A DNA stretch of 45,018 bases from a virus. The stretch spans positions 1-45,018 of the IMG/VR virus record IMGVR_UViG_3300044510_000006. One strand, given 5' to 3'. How positions within the stretch are numbered: position 1 is the stretch's first letter; every line of letters starts with the position of its first letter. A program made the translations under genes and the position numbers. The notes below the pieces were generated by a model. That model saw only the letters and a list, made by a program, of their open reading frames with translations. It did no database searches and was not told the DNA's origin. This document shows, one piece after another, positions 1 through 7,916 of the stretch.

Positions 1-127
1 AATCTGGGTGGAGCTAAAGAATTTAAGGCTAATATTCTCTCAATTCTTTCTAGTGAGCTAAATACTGGTGAAGTTGTAGAGATAACAGAAGTTTATTCAA
101 ATGATAATGGTCCAGTCGGTTTTGTTT
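1..127. repeat. Exact 127-bp direct repeat, left copy
   Basis: Bases 1-127 are identical to 44892-45018. The reading frame of the spike gene runs through the junction without a break. This is what remains when a circular (or circularly permuted) assembly is written out linearly; 127 is also a common maximum k-mer length in short-read assembly. It is therefore probably a circularity overlap, not a biological terminal repeat. Unique genome length would be 44,891 bp. Confidence 0.93.
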
Positions 128-609
128 CTGTTAAACCTATGCTTTATCGCATTGGCGCAGACAACAACAATCTTGAACTAGGTGAAATCCATAACGTGCC
201 TTATTACCGAATACAAGGCGGGAAGAATGCGGTTATATGCGACCCTCAAGTTGGAGATATAGGTTTTTGCGTATTTGCGACTCGTGACACATCACTGTTA
301 AAGCGAACCAGATCAAGAGTTGGACCAAACGTAAATCGCATTTGCGACCAGTCGGACGCATTTCTAACGATGACATGGAGTAAAGAAGAAGCAGAGCAAT
401 ACATCTGGTTTAAGGGTGATGAAATCCACATTAAAGCAAATTCAAAGATTGTTCTTGATGCTCCTGAAGTTAGCATAACAGGAAAATTAACAGTATCAGG
501 CATAATTGAATCTTTAACTGATATAATCACTAAAGGTATTAGTTTGTTTACTCATAAACATGGTGGAGTTCAAAGAGGCTCTAGCGATACAGATGGTCCA
601 AAGGCTTAA
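1..609 (+). CDS. Baseplate spike protein, Gp138-like (3' part; 5' end at 44856)
   Basis: Open from base 1 with no stop and in frame with the start at 44856, giving a 214-residue protein once the circle is closed. The N-terminal half resembles the Gp138 N-terminal domain (OB-fold) of myophage baseplate spikes. The C-terminal part (DEIHIKANSKIVLDAPEVSI, about residues 137-156) has the alternating pattern of a beta-helical or beta-prism needle, and the tail HKHGGVQRGSSDTDGP is typical of spike tips that carry a metal-binding HxH. It would sit at the centre of the baseplate and puncture the outer membrane on contraction. It follows the hub gene with a 20-nt overlap. Family call is from recognition, not a search. 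Confidence 0.82.
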   Translation, partial: NLGGAKEFKANILSILSSELNTGEVVEITEVYSNDNGPVGFVSVKPMLYRIGADNNNLELGEIHNVPYYRIQGGKNAVICDPQVGDIGFCVFATRDTSLLKRTRSRVGPNVNRICDQSDAFLTMTWSKEEAEQYIWFKGDEIHIKANSKIVLDAPEVSITGKLTVSGIIESLTDIITKGISLFTHKHGGVQRGSSDTDGPKA

Positions 610-611
610 TT

Positions 612-758
612 ATGCAATTACATGAGTTATTCTGGTTCTTTATTGGTTTTGTGGCAGCATTTATTGTTTTGCATTCAGCAAGAAGTATTGCTTATGCAGT
701 GGCGGCATTTTTCACCTTGTTGATCGTACTAAATATCATGGGGGTGAATATTTTATGA
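612..758 (+). CDS. Small two-helix membrane protein, unknown
   Basis: A 48-residue reading frame fills the gap between the spike and the wedge gene and its TGA overlaps the next ATG (ATGA). It is almost entirely hydrophobic, with one likely membrane helix at about residues 7-20 and a second at about 27-45. Position in the baseplate operon and the stop-start overlap support real translation. No family is recognised. It could be a minor structural or membrane-interacting factor. Confidence 0.55.
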   Translation: MQLHELFWFFIGFVAAFIVLHSARSIAYAVAAFFTLLIVLNIMGVNIL

Positions 759-1108
759 AAACAATGTTCTTAAATCCGAAAACTTGGGATTTAGCTTTAG
801 ACACACAAGGAAATATTGCTGTGGCTACTGAAGAATACCAGCAAGCGCAAGATATTGCGTGTTCATGCCGTGTTTTTCTTGGAGATGATTATTACAACAA
901 GAATGATGGCATACCTTACTTAGAGTCAATCATGGGCAAATTTGGCTATCCAATATCTTTATATCAACGCCATTTACAAGAAAGATCCCTGCTTGTTTCT
1001 GGTGTAGTATCAGTTAATGTAAAATTGGCTTTAGATAAGGATCGTGTAGCATCTGGATCTATTGAGTTTACGAATGATAAAAATCTTAGCGGAGTAGTGG
1101 GCTTATGA
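755..1108 (+). CDS. Baseplate wedge protein, gp25 / Mu gp46-like
   Basis: Protein of 117 residues. Size, position just before the J-like gene, and the sequence pattern (a short beta-rich start WDLALDTQGNIAVA, then a central helix region GIPYLESIMGKFG and a final strand GSIEFTND) fit the lysozyme-like gp25/GpW family that forms the inner baseplate wedge. In such phages it bridges the hub and the J-like wedge protein. It overlaps the preceding small gene by 4 nt and the J gene by 4 nt, so the three are probably co-translated. Family placement is moderately sure. Confidence 0.7.
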   Translation: MKTMFLNPKTWDLALDTQGNIAVATEEYQQAQDIACSCRVFLGDDYYNKNDGIPYLESIMGKFGYPISLYQRHLQERSLLVSGVVSVNVKLALDKDRVASGSIEFTNDKNLSGVVGL

Positions 1109-2289
1109 TCCCAAAGATAGAAATAACTGATGTCGGATATTCAGTCCCCGACACTGAAAGCATTAACAACGGAACATGGGAAATGATTGACGACTCTTTC
1201 GGGGGTAATGTTTCTCGTGTTCAAGGTTCACCCCAATATCAATTAAATACGTCATGGACTGCTGTAATTAAAGATTGTTACGACATGCTTGTTTATTTAG
1301 CCAATCAATATGATCCGCGATACGCACAAGGTATTTTTCAGGATGCGATAGGTGAGCTTTATTTTTTAACAAGAAAGCTTGCTACCCGCTCTCAATGCCC
1401 TGTTGTGTTTGAGGGTTTGTCTGGTGCGCCAATACCAGAAGGATTTGCCGTTCAAGACTTATCTGGTCGAACTTGGCGAACTAATGGGACTTATAATATT
1501 GGTTCAAATGGCAAAGTGACGATTACAGTAACTTGTGATGAAGCTGGAGCAATCGAAGCATTGCCAAATTCTATTGTTGTTATTCCAACGTCTATAAATG
1601 GTCTTGACCGTGTTTACAATGAAGATAGTGCGGTAATGGGGTATGATGAAGAAAGCCGTGTCGATTTTGAGGTGCGCCGAAAAGAGTCTGTAGCAATCAA
1701 TTCGAAAATGACTGATTCAGCTACACTTGGCGCAGTTCTGGCGGTTCGTGATGTTGTGGATGCTTATGTAATTTCAAATCCAACTGATGCTACTGTAACA
1801 GTAGGCTCAACAAATTATCCGTTAATCCGCAATTCTATCTGTGTTTCCGTTGTTGGTGGCAATGATTATGATGTGGCAAAAGCTGCTTTTATTAAAGCTG
1901 GCACTGGCTGCTCTTGGAATGGCAATACAGACGTGACAGTAATTGCTGAGGATTATCCATCTAACCCACCACAATACCCAATCAAAATTTTACGCCCTGA
2001 TTTTCTTGATATTTGGGTAAAAGTTATCGTTAAAGATAAAGATGCGATTTCTTACACCATTGAACAAGAAGTTATTAATCATATTTTGAATAGCGCCGCG
2101 TCTGGTGAAAATAAGGTTCGTATTGGTAAGGATTTTATTCCTGCTGATTATATTTGTGGCATGCCAAAGATTGGATTAAAAGGAATTGTGGCAAGTACAG
2201 ACAATGCCACATGGGTTGATGAAATCCCTGTTGGCATTGATCAATACCCATCTTTAAATTCTTTTAGAATTTCTATTGAGGAAAGCTAA
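1105..2289 (+). CDS. Baseplate J-like protein (Mu gp47 family)
   Basis: Protein of 394 residues, within the usual range for baseplate J-like proteins. It forms the baseplate wedge ring and links the central hub to the fibre attachment proteins. Typical features are the N-terminal helical part, a central beta region (about residues 100-175) and the segment AINSKMTDSATLGAVLAVRDVVDAYVISNPT, which matches the family pattern where a loss of the hexagonal wedge lock is modelled. The start overlaps the wedge gene (ATGA) and its stop overlaps the DUF2612 gene start by one base (TAATG). Confidence 0.85.
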   Translation: MIPKIEITDVGYSVPDTESINNGTWEMIDDSFGGNVSRVQGSPQYQLNTSWTAVIKDCYDMLVYLANQYDPRYAQGIFQDAIGELYFLTRKLATRSQCPVVFEGLSGAPIPEGFAVQDLSGRTWRTNGTYNIGSNGKVTITVTCDEAGAIEALPNSIVVIPTSINGLDRVYNEDSAVMGYDEESRVDFEVRRKESVAINSKMTDSATLGAVLAVRDVVDAYVISNPTDATVTVGSTNYPLIRNSICVSVVGGNDYDVAKAAFIKAGTGCSWNGNTDVTVIAEDYPSNPPQYPIKILRPDFLDIWVKVIVKDKDAISYTIEQEVINHILNSAASGENKVRIGKDFIPADYICGMPKIGLKGIVASTDNATWVDEIPVGIDQYPSLNSFRISIEES

Positions 2290-2915
2290 TGGAGAATATT
2301 AAAGATACGATAATGTCGCAGTACGCACACAGCCCCACAATATTAGCGCTTATTGATGGCATTAATGAAGTAATAGATCCTCAATATTTTATTGATGATT
2401 TTTATGAAAAGGTTTATCGACTATCTAGCGCAGAAGGCTTTGGATTAGATATTTGGGCAGATAAAGTTGGCGTCTCTCGGTTTGCTAAAACAGCAGATCC
2501 AAATGCAAAAACATGGGGATTTCAGCCAGATTACCAGCCATTCAATACCTACCCTTTTTCTGATGGCGGTGCGTTTGCTTCTTATCGTTTAACTGATGCA
2601 GACCTAAGAAAGCTAATTATCATCAAAGCAGCTTCAAATATCCTCTATGCAACCGCATGGAATATTAATAAGTTTTTGCTAATGGTTTTTGATGGTCGCA
2701 AGGCTTATTACGATATTATAGGCCACATGTCGGCCGAATATGTTTTTGAGTTTGCACTAACGCCATTTGATCGACTTATTGTGTACACTCTCAAAATGTT
2801 GCCAATGCCTTCAGGTGTTGGAATATCATATAAAGAGGTAGCTGTCGATCAAACACTTGGCTTTAATGGCTCAGATTTAAGCAACTTTAATAATGGAGTT
2901 TTCTATAGTGGCTAA
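2289..2915 (+). CDS. DUF2612 tail/baseplate protein (Mu gp48 / P2 gpI role)
   Basis: Protein of 208 residues. The segment FYEKVYRLSSAEGFGLDIWA followed by DKVGVSR is characteristic of DUF2612 proteins, which always lie downstream of the J-like gene and occupy the place of P2 gpI or Mu gp48. It probably forms the outer end of the wedge and the anchor for tail fibres. The C-terminus ends in FNGSDLSNFNNGVFYSG, a glycine-rich tail that could engage the fibre N-terminus. It overlaps the fibre gene slightly. Confidence 0.82.
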   Translation: MENIKDTIMSQYAHSPTILALIDGINEVIDPQYFIDDFYEKVYRLSSAEGFGLDIWADKVGVSRFAKTADPNAKTWGFQPDYQPFNTYPFSDGGAFASYRLTDADLRKLIIIKAASNILYATAWNINKFLLMVFDGRKAYYDIIGHMSAEYVFEFALTPFDRLIVYTLKMLPMPSGVGISYKEVAVDQTLGFNGSDLSNFNNGVFYSG

Positions 2916-3744
2916 TCCTATTTTTATCCCGATAGCATTTGCTGCTAACGGAATTAAGAACCTTATTCAAAAGGTTCGGCAAGTTGGTCAAGATCCAGAA
3001 GATTTTACATGGAATGAGGGCGCTCCCTTAATTACTATGACTAAAATCGAAGATGGTGGTAAAGCACCAAAGGGTCAAGATGTAAATGGTGTTTTTAATG
3101 CTTTGTCTGAGCATGTGATTTATGGACAAAATGGCAACCGTTATGCTTGGTCTCAAGATGTTGTGGATGAATTTGGCGGCTACGCATTGGGCGCAATTGT
3201 TCAATCTAATGACACTACCAAAGAGTTTAGAAGCCTTGTAGCTAACAACACGGTAAACCCGAATAATGGTCTTGGTGGAGCTTGGGAGGTTTACAGTGGA
3301 CAAGGAAGCATTCCAACTGCAACAAGCACAACCGCAGGCATTACAAAGGTTTTAAATGTCTTAAATAGTAATGATGTTGGATCTGCTTTAAGTGCCGCAC
3401 AAGGAAAATCGTTAAACGATATATTTTTGAAGTTTACATCAAGCCTTGGGACAACAGGAGAGGTTAAAATTCCTTTTGGTGGTTCAAACTTGATTATAAA
3501 ATGGGGAAAAACCCCAAATCAGGATATTTCATCAAGTGGATCACCTGTTAGTGTATCATTTGCAACAGCATTCCCGAATGCATGCTTAAATCTACAATTA
3601 ACACCAGACGCAACTGGCGGCAGCAATCCAAATGCATTTGCATCTGTTTTAACAAAAAGTCGAACTGGATTTACCGCTTACTTATACGAATACACGCCAA
3701 CAACACAGAATGTTGGTATTTCATGGCTTGCAATAGGATATTAA
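2908..3744 (+). CDS. Tail fibre / host-binding protein
   Basis: 278 residues if translation begins at the GTG at 2908, preferred because GGAG lies 8 nt upstream and the resulting N-terminus (MANPIFIPIAFAANG) lines up with that of the next gene (MTNPTLVTTPFAENG). An in-frame ATG at 2893 has no good ribosome site. Residues 1-130 are an anchor domain shared with the tailspike. The middle is Ser/Thr/Ala-rich (SIPTATSTTAGITKVLNVLN) as in trimeric fibre shafts, and the C-terminal part resembles gp53-like receptor-binding tips (FGGSNLIIKWG ... VSFATAFPNACL). It likely binds the host surface. Confidence 0.8.
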   Translation: MANPIFIPIAFAANGIKNLIQKVRQVGQDPEDFTWNEGAPLITMTKIEDGGKAPKGQDVNGVFNALSEHVIYGQNGNRYAWSQDVVDEFGGYALGAIVQSNDTTKEFRSLVANNTVNPNNGLGGAWEVYSGQGSIPTATSTTAGITKVLNVLNSNDVGSALSAAQGKSLNDIFLKFTSSLGTTGEVKIPFGGSNLIIKWGKTPNQDISSSGSPVSVSFATAFPNACLNLQLTPDATGGSNPNAFASVLTKSRTGFTAYLYEYTPTTQNVGISWLAIGY

Positions 3745-3745
3745 C

Positions 3746-5788
3746 ATGACCAATCCAACACTTGTTACAACCCCATTCGCTGAAAATGGCGATAAAAACA
3801 TTATCCCCAACGTAAACACTGACCCAACAAAACCTCAACTAGCTTCCAATGATGCTGGCTTCCCGCCAGTCACCCAACAAAAGATTTCTGAGGGCGGTAT
3901 TCCTCCTGAGCGAAATGATTTTAATGGTATCCTAAATTTGTATGGTCAGCATATTGTTCACTTAAATAAGGGACTGCCTTATGAATTTGATCAATCCTTC
4001 GCCGATACTATTGGCGGTTATCCATTAAATGCCCGCGTTATGCTCTCTAATGGTGATATTGTTCAATCAACAATTGCCAATAATGTTAATAATCCAAATT
4101 CAAACATGAATGGGTGGGTTAGGAAAGGGGGTATCGCAACAACAGAATCAATTTCATCACTCCTTAGCATTCAAAATCCAAAGGATGGCGATATTGCCAA
4201 TGTTTTGTCATATCATAGTGGGCTTGGTAAGGGTGGGGGTTGGTTTGTTTACGACTCATCAAAATCATCAATAAATGATGGTGTTGTAATTTTTAATGGA
4301 TGGGTTAGAGTGCTAACCAACTCAGTGTTAACTCCGTATATGGGTGGAGCTAAAGCTGATTATGTTGATCAAACCAATAAAGGTACAGATGACGGGCCAG
4401 CGATACAAAATGTTGTTGCATATTACAAAGAAAATCCGTGTGTAATTGAATTTGATTCACTGGCAAAACACTATATTGCTACACCAGTTATCATTCCTGA
4501 TTTTACAGAAGTTGTAGGGAATGGCGCTCAGATTTTTGGAAACGGTAGAGCAAATGATATTTTTTATACTGGCTATTATGTAAATGGAGTCCTTACTCCT
4601 CTTTATGATAAGCCAGAAAACACTAAATTCCTCACAAACACTAAAATACGAGGTTTTAGATTTAGGTATTGTAAAGCATCAATGCGACTGCGTGGGATGA
4701 CACAAGGGTGTGCAATAGAAGATGTTCGGAGTAGAGATTGCGACCAGCATCTCTGGAGCAGAGAGCACTACTTTTGCACATTCAGGCAATCTTATGCCGA
4801 TCATTGCGGGCTTGGTTCTGGATTACCTGTTGATCAGAGAACGCCAGCTTATGATTTGTGGACACTGAATGGAATGATCAACATTGAAACCATTCAATGC
4901 TCAAGCGCACCTCTTGCATACACATTTTATTCTGCACAGTCTACAGATTTTAGCCACTTGGATGCTGAATCGTGTGAAACAGCATTAAGAATAAGGGGTG
5001 AGCTTGAAGAGCCAGATATTCATGCTTGTTACTTTGAAAATTGTGGAGTTGTTCTTGATGTAAGCGGCTCAGTTGTTATTGGTGCAGAATTCAGAAACAA
5101 CTTTATCAACAATTGTACCACTGGAATCCTTGCAACAAACGCAAGTGGATACATGAGGGAGTTTCAAAACAGATGGCGAGGCACTATTGGCTCTAGGTCA
5201 GAGGGGGCAACATCGGCATTTAGATTGTTTTCTCAAGCTGAAAACTCATTTAAGGCTTATAATGCCACATATCCAGCCGACAACACCCCATCAGGGACAA
5301 CCACAAACAAAAATACAGGTTTTGCAACTGCAAATGGTATTTCTGAGCAGATGGTTACAGTATACGACAATGCATCTGGCGCAAACATGCTGCAAGCTAA
5401 GTCGTATATGGGGACTACAGTTCCTTATGTTTATTTCGGGAAATACCCAATATCCAACAAAACTAACGTAATTCCATTTTGCACACATACGGCAGGCGCA
5501 TTACAAGCTGATAATACATTTAGTGTAAGAATTACAACTTGTATTGCTTATAGTGAGTTTGTGAGAGGGGATTTTGCTTTATTGTTGAATACCGTTGACA
5601 CAAATAGTCGTATCTTTGGAAAATTCTTTGGAACAGCAGGGACGATTGAATATAGCGGATTCACAACATTTACCCCAACAGTAACCGTAGAAAATGTTGG
5701 AGGTGTTGTAGTTGTTGTTCTGAATGGAATAAAGAACTCAAACAACACAACAACATATCAATGTAGAGGCTTGGTAAAATTGGCATAA
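3746..5788 (+). CDS. Tailspike, probable capsule depolymerase (pectate-lyase fold)
   Basis: Protein of 680 residues. Residues 1-130 repeat the anchor domain of the preceding fibre. From about residue 195 the segment GGAKADYVDQTNKGTDDGPA introduces the right-handed beta-helix seen in pectate-lyase-like tailspikes, continuing to about residue 480 with repeated short strands (for example MINIETIQCSSAPLAYTF). The C-terminal 200 residues probably form a trimerisation or carbohydrate-binding tip. Such proteins in this phage group cleave bacterial capsular polysaccharide and define the host range. Catalytic residues cannot be assigned by eye. A terminator follows directly, so it is the last gene of the baseplate operon. 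Confidence 0.85.
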   Translation: MTNPTLVTTPFAENGDKNIIPNVNTDPTKPQLASNDAGFPPVTQQKISEGGIPPERNDFNGILNLYGQHIVHLNKGLPYEFDQSFADTIGGYPLNARVMLSNGDIVQSTIANNVNNPNSNMNGWVRKGGIATTESISSLLSIQNPKDGDIANVLSYHSGLGKGGGWFVYDSSKSSINDGVVIFNGWVRVLTNSVLTPYMGGAKADYVDQTNKGTDDGPAIQNVVAYYKENPCVIEFDSLAKHYIATPVIIPDFTEVVGNGAQIFGNGRANDIFYTGYYVNGVLTPLYDKPENTKFLTNTKIRGFRFRYCKASMRLRGMTQGCAIEDVRSRDCDQHLWSREHYFCTFRQSYADHCGLGSGLPVDQRTPAYDLWTLNGMINIETIQCSSAPLAYTFYSAQSTDFSHLDAESCETALRIRGELEEPDIHACYFENCGVVLDVSGSVVIGAEFRNNFINNCTTGILATNASGYMREFQNRWRGTIGSRSEGATSAFRLFSQAENSFKAYNATYPADNTPSGTTTNKNTGFATANGISEQMVTVYDNASGANMLQAKSYMGTTVPYVYFGKYPISNKTNVIPFCTHTAGALQADNTFSVRITTCIAYSEFVRGDFALLLNTVDTNSRIFGKFFGTAGTIEYSGFTTFTPTVTVENVGGVVVVVLNGIKNSNNTTTYQCRGLVKLA

Positions 5789-5814
5789 AGCACCCATAAA
5801 AATCAACCAAAATT

Positions 5815-5836
5815 AACCCCTTCGGGGGTTTTTTGT
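5815..5836 (+). terminator. Rho-independent terminator after the tailspike
   Basis: AACCCC, loop TTCG, GGGGTT, followed by a T run. A UUCG-capped stem and poly-U placed 26 nt after the tailspike stop end the structural operon. Confidence 0.9.
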
Positions 5837-5842
5837 TATTAT
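5834..5842 (+). promoter_or_regulatory. Extended -10 candidate for the lysis genes
   Basis: TGTTATTAT (TG-n-TATTAT) starts inside the T run of the terminator and lies 30 nt before the first lysis gene start. No convincing -35 box is seen. The same kind of box recurs at other terminator boundaries in the structural region. Confidence 0.4.
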
Positions 5843-5871
5843 AAGTAAAACTTATATAGGGTGAATCTATA

Positions 5872-6207
5872 GTGGATTTTATTAACATGATTCTAGAGTG
5901 GCTAAAAGCGCACGTAGGCGTCATATTTATGGGGGTGGCTGGAGCAACAGTCACCGCTCTAGTGCCTTCTGGCAAGCCATTAGCTGAACGAGTTATTAGC
6001 TGGATTGTTGGTGTTATACTGTGTGCAGCACTTTCAACACCTACTGCCAATCTTTTAGCAAGTGGGAGCGGTGTCGAAGTTTTTGGCTTTATTTATGGCA
6101 TGGGTGGCATTACGTTAGCAAAAATGCTAATTAAAGCTATCGAAAAGCGTAGTAAGGTAGAAATTGAATCTAAAACGGGAGTGAAGCTCGATGATGACGT
6201 TTCTTAA
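5872..6207 (+). CDS. Holin-like membrane protein
   Basis: 111 residues from a GTG start, preferred because AGGGTG lies about 8 nt upstream; an ATG at 5887 is the alternative. Three hydrophobic stretches are visible (about residues 14-32, 41-63 and 68-88), followed by a charged C-terminal tail (KAIEKRSKVEIESKTGVKLDDD). Position directly before another membrane protein and the endolysin indicates a role in membrane permeabilisation at lysis. The two membrane proteins could be holin and antiholin; which is which cannot be told from sequence. Confidence 0.65.
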   Translation: MDFINMILEWLKAHVGVIFMGVAGATVTALVPSGKPLAERVISWIVGVILCAALSTPTANLLASGSGVEVFGFIYGMGGITLAKMLIKAIEKRSKVEIESKTGVKLDDDVS

Positions 6208-6466
6208 TTACTTAAGCTTTTTCTTGATTACTGGCAGTTTAATGTTTGTGGTATTCCATCCCAAGATTAGCTTTCCCGTACATGTTGACGTAATCATGTT
6301 TATCCTTGCTATTGGTGTTACTGCAATGTTCATCAATACACTACAAGGCAAAGATTTTTATGGTCACATGCAAGATGCTGAAATATTAGTCCGCTTAGGT
6401 CTTGGTTGTTTAACAATTCTTTTTATCCATGAATATTTAAAGGTGAAGAAGCATGAAAATGACTAA
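6191..6466 (+). CDS. Second holin / antiholin-like membrane protein
   Basis: 91 residues with three hydrophobic segments (about residues 5-22, 31-50 and 69-82) and a basic C-terminal end (KVKKHEND). The start overlaps the previous gene by 17 nt and the stop overlaps the lysozyme start by 14 nt, so all three lysis genes are tightly coupled. Two ATG codons stand in tandem at 6191 and 6194; either could be used, a feature known from dual-start holins although there the starts are separated by a charged residue. Exact role is inferred from position only. Confidence 0.6.
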   Translation: MMTFLNYLSFFLITGSLMFVVFHPKISFPVHVDVIMFILAIGVTAMFINTLQGKDFYGHMQDAEILVRLGLGCLTILFIHEYLKVKKHEND

Positions 6467-7061
6467 AGGTGGATTCGCCATTCTTAGAGACTCTCTAGGA
6501 AGGCTAACAGAAAGCCAAGTTGCTGAAATTAACTTTATTGTTGATGCGATGGATAAAGACAAGTCTATATCTTATTCACAAGGTGCATATGTATTAGCAA
6601 CAACATGGTGGGAAACAGCAAAAACCATGCTACCTATTTCTGAATATGGAAAAGGGAAAGGTCGACCTTATGGAACATGGTACAAAAATAGTAAAGATCA
6701 ACTGTACACCTTCAAAGATGGGTCAAAGACTACGGCTTATTTGCAAGAATCCTACCCGCATTTGTATTATGGTCGCGGCTACGTTCAGCTTACTTGGTTT
6801 GATAACTATGAGAAGGCTTCCAAAAAACTAGGACATGACTTTTTGTCAAATCCGGATGATGTTATGAAAAAAGAATATGCAATCCAAATTCTTTTAACTG
6901 GAATGAAAGAAGGCTGGTTTACTGGTAAAAAACTATCTGACTATATCTATCAATCTAAAAAGGATTATGTTAGTGCAAGACGAATCATTAATGGATCGGA
7001 TAAAGCGCAAAAGATTGCTGAAATCGCTCTTATTTTTGAGCGCGCTTTGCGTAGTTTGTAG
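6453..7061 (+). CDS. Endolysin, GH19 chitinase-like lysozyme
   Basis: 202 residues. Features of glycoside hydrolase family 19 are clear: the helix with TWWETA (probable catalytic Glu54), the loop EYGKGKGRPYG (Glu64 a candidate second acid) and the signature YYGRGYVQLTWFDNYEKASK at about residues 106-123. It would cut the glycan strands of peptidoglycan. No signal peptide is present, so release depends on the upstream holins. It is the last gene of the lysis operon and faces the early minus-strand operon across a shared terminator. Confidence 0.93.
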   Translation: MKMTKGGFAILRDSLGRLTESQVAEINFIVDAMDKDKSISYSQGAYVLATTWWETAKTMLPISEYGKGKGRPYGTWYKNSKDQLYTFKDGSKTTAYLQESYPHLYYGRGYVQLTWFDNYEKASKKLGHDFLSNPDDVMKKEYAIQILLTGMKEGWFTGKKLSDYIYQSKKDYVSARRIINGSDKAQKIAEIALIFERALRSL

Positions 7062-7130
7062 TGGCTGCACCGCCCATTCAATCAAAAACAATATTCACGT
7101 TGTTGTTTGCGTTCAATGCGTGAATTAAGA

Positions 7131-7149
7131 AAGCCCCATTACGGGGCTT
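7131..7149. terminator. Terminator between converging lysis and early operons
   Basis: AAGCCCC, loop ATTAC, GGGGCTT, with T-rich sequence on the plus side and a run ending in TTTC on the complementary side, so it may act in both directions. A second, looser inverted repeat (ATTCACG at 7093-7099 with CGTGAAT at 7119-7125) lies just upstream. Together they fill the gap between the converging genes. Confidence 0.75.
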
Positions 7150-7153
7150 GTCT

Positions 7154-7384
7154 TTATTTATTGATTAGTCTAATTGCTGTAGCGCCAAATTCATCACAAG
7201 CCGCATTCCATCCGCGCTTGTAACCTTCTTCAGATCCGCTTTTATAAAAAGCATAGAAGCACCGCCATTGCTTATCTATATTTTCATCCTCAAACTTATA
7301 ATGATTCTTTTCACAAGTTTGATAATTCATGTTAGATGCATCTACACCAAGAAAACCCAATGACTTTGCAAATTTATCAAGCAC
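7154..7384 (-). CDS. Small hypothetical early protein
   Basis: 76 residues from a GTG start with AGGAAGAAGAG just upstream. Not recognised. It is rich in aromatic residues and contains two cysteines (C23 and C42) and a conserved-looking patch FYKSGSEEGYKRGWNAACDE that resembles a motif seen in many short phage proteins with G-x-x-x-GW-N-A repeats. It is the last gene of the minus-strand early operon and overlaps the HNH gene by 8 nt. Confidence 0.6.
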   Translation of the reverse strand: MLDKFAKSLGFLGVDASNMNYQTCEKNHYKFEDENIDKQWRCFYAFYKSGSEEGYKRGWNAACDEFGATAIRLINK

Positions 7385-7697
7385 TGCTCTTCTTCCTACT
7401 TAAATAATCTTTTTTTCTTGCATAATTGCATTTTGAACATAAGGTTGAAGTTCCGCACTCAATACGGTTACTTGTACACATTTCACTAAATTCCTTGTAT
7501 TCCTTGCATGAATAACACCATCTTTTACCATCAAGAATTTTTGTCTTATCTTTTTGTATATTTCTTCTTGTTGGTATTATTTGAATATTATCCATATGAT
7601 AACCTTTTGAGTTATCAATTCTATCAACACTACAACCTTTGTAATCTCTTTGCATAAACCATTCCACAAATTCATCTTTATCTAATGAAAAATCCAT
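7377..7697 (-). CDS. HNH-type endonuclease remnant with zinc ribbon
   Basis: 106 residues when started at the ATG at 7697. The segment CSVDRIDNSKGYHMDNIQII is the HNH signature of phage free-standing homing endonucleases (DRIDN...GY...N). A CxxC...CxxC pair (WCYSC about residue 62 and LCSKC about residue 88) forms a probable zinc ribbon. The same frame continues upstream beyond a TAA at 7746-7748 to a better start at 7817, so this is the C-terminal part of a gene split by a stop codon. It may still be translated, but the ribosome site before 7697 is weak and activity is doubtful. Confidence 0.65.
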   Translation of the reverse strand: MDFSLDKDEFVEWFMQRDYKGCSVDRIDNSKGYHMDNIQIIPTRRNIQKDKTKILDGKRWCYSCKEYKEFSEMCTSNRIECGTSTLCSKCNYARKKDYLSRKKSSA

Positions 7698-7745
7698 ATT
7701 TTCATACTTCTTGTTTTTAGGATTTTTTTGATCCTTTATTCTATT

Positions 7746-7817
7746 TTATATCATGTAAAATCTAGATAGAGCTCTGTGCTTTCCACCAATAATTTTGTGT
7801 CTATTGTCAACTTTCAT
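7746..7817 (-). pseudogene. N-terminal fragment of the HNH gene ending at an in-frame stop
   Basis: ATG at 7817 with AAAGGAAG a few bases upstream begins a 23-residue frame (MKVDNRHKIIGGKHRALSRF...) that ends at TAA (7746-7748). Reading through the stop gives NRIKDQKNPKNKKYEN and then exactly the next open frame at 7697, 40 codons from the start. The read-through part matches the usual N-terminus of HNH homing endonucleases (aromatic, then NRI...NPKNKKYEN). A single base change such as TAT to TAA explains it. Confidence 0.75.
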
Positions 7818-7820
7818 AAA

Positions 7821-7907
7821 TAGCTTCCTTTAAGCTAACCCTTGAATTTATGTGCTTAACAATCGCCAAGGTTTGCGACTTTCCCCCGCTAAAGGTAGTT
7901 AAGCACA
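7821..7907 (-). other. Structured leader between dut and the HNH gene
   Basis: On the minus strand this gap holds a perfect 10-bp inverted repeat (TGTGCTTAAC at 7851-7860 with GTTAAGCACA at 7898-7907). Inside its 37-nt interior two small hairpins can form (CTTT/AAAG and TCGC/GCGA). Nearer the start codon TAGCTT at 7821-7826 pairs with AAGCTA at 7832-7837, placing the Shine-Dalgarno AAAGG in the loop. The arrangement suggests a folded 5' leader controlling the HNH gene. No known riboswitch class is recognised. Confidence 0.5.
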
Positions 7908-7916
7908 GTTATTATA

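Noticed and set aside
1-127. True terminal redundancy or cohesive end
   Set aside because: The repeat lies within a gene and has the length of a common assembly k-mer; terS and the portal are far away. Circular overlap is simpler.
3028-3303. Antisense open frames over fibre, tailspike, capsid and DUF2213 genes (for example 3028-3303 and 32380-32691 minus)
   Set aside because: They have no ribosome sites, low-complexity or unlikely composition, and lie fully inside well supported genes; they mirror the codon use of the sense genes.
5187-5471. Alternate-frame 94-residue open frame inside the tailspike gene
   Set aside because: Composition (many His, Gln, Pro) is typical of an out-of-frame reading of a Thr/Asn-rich gene; no ribosome site.
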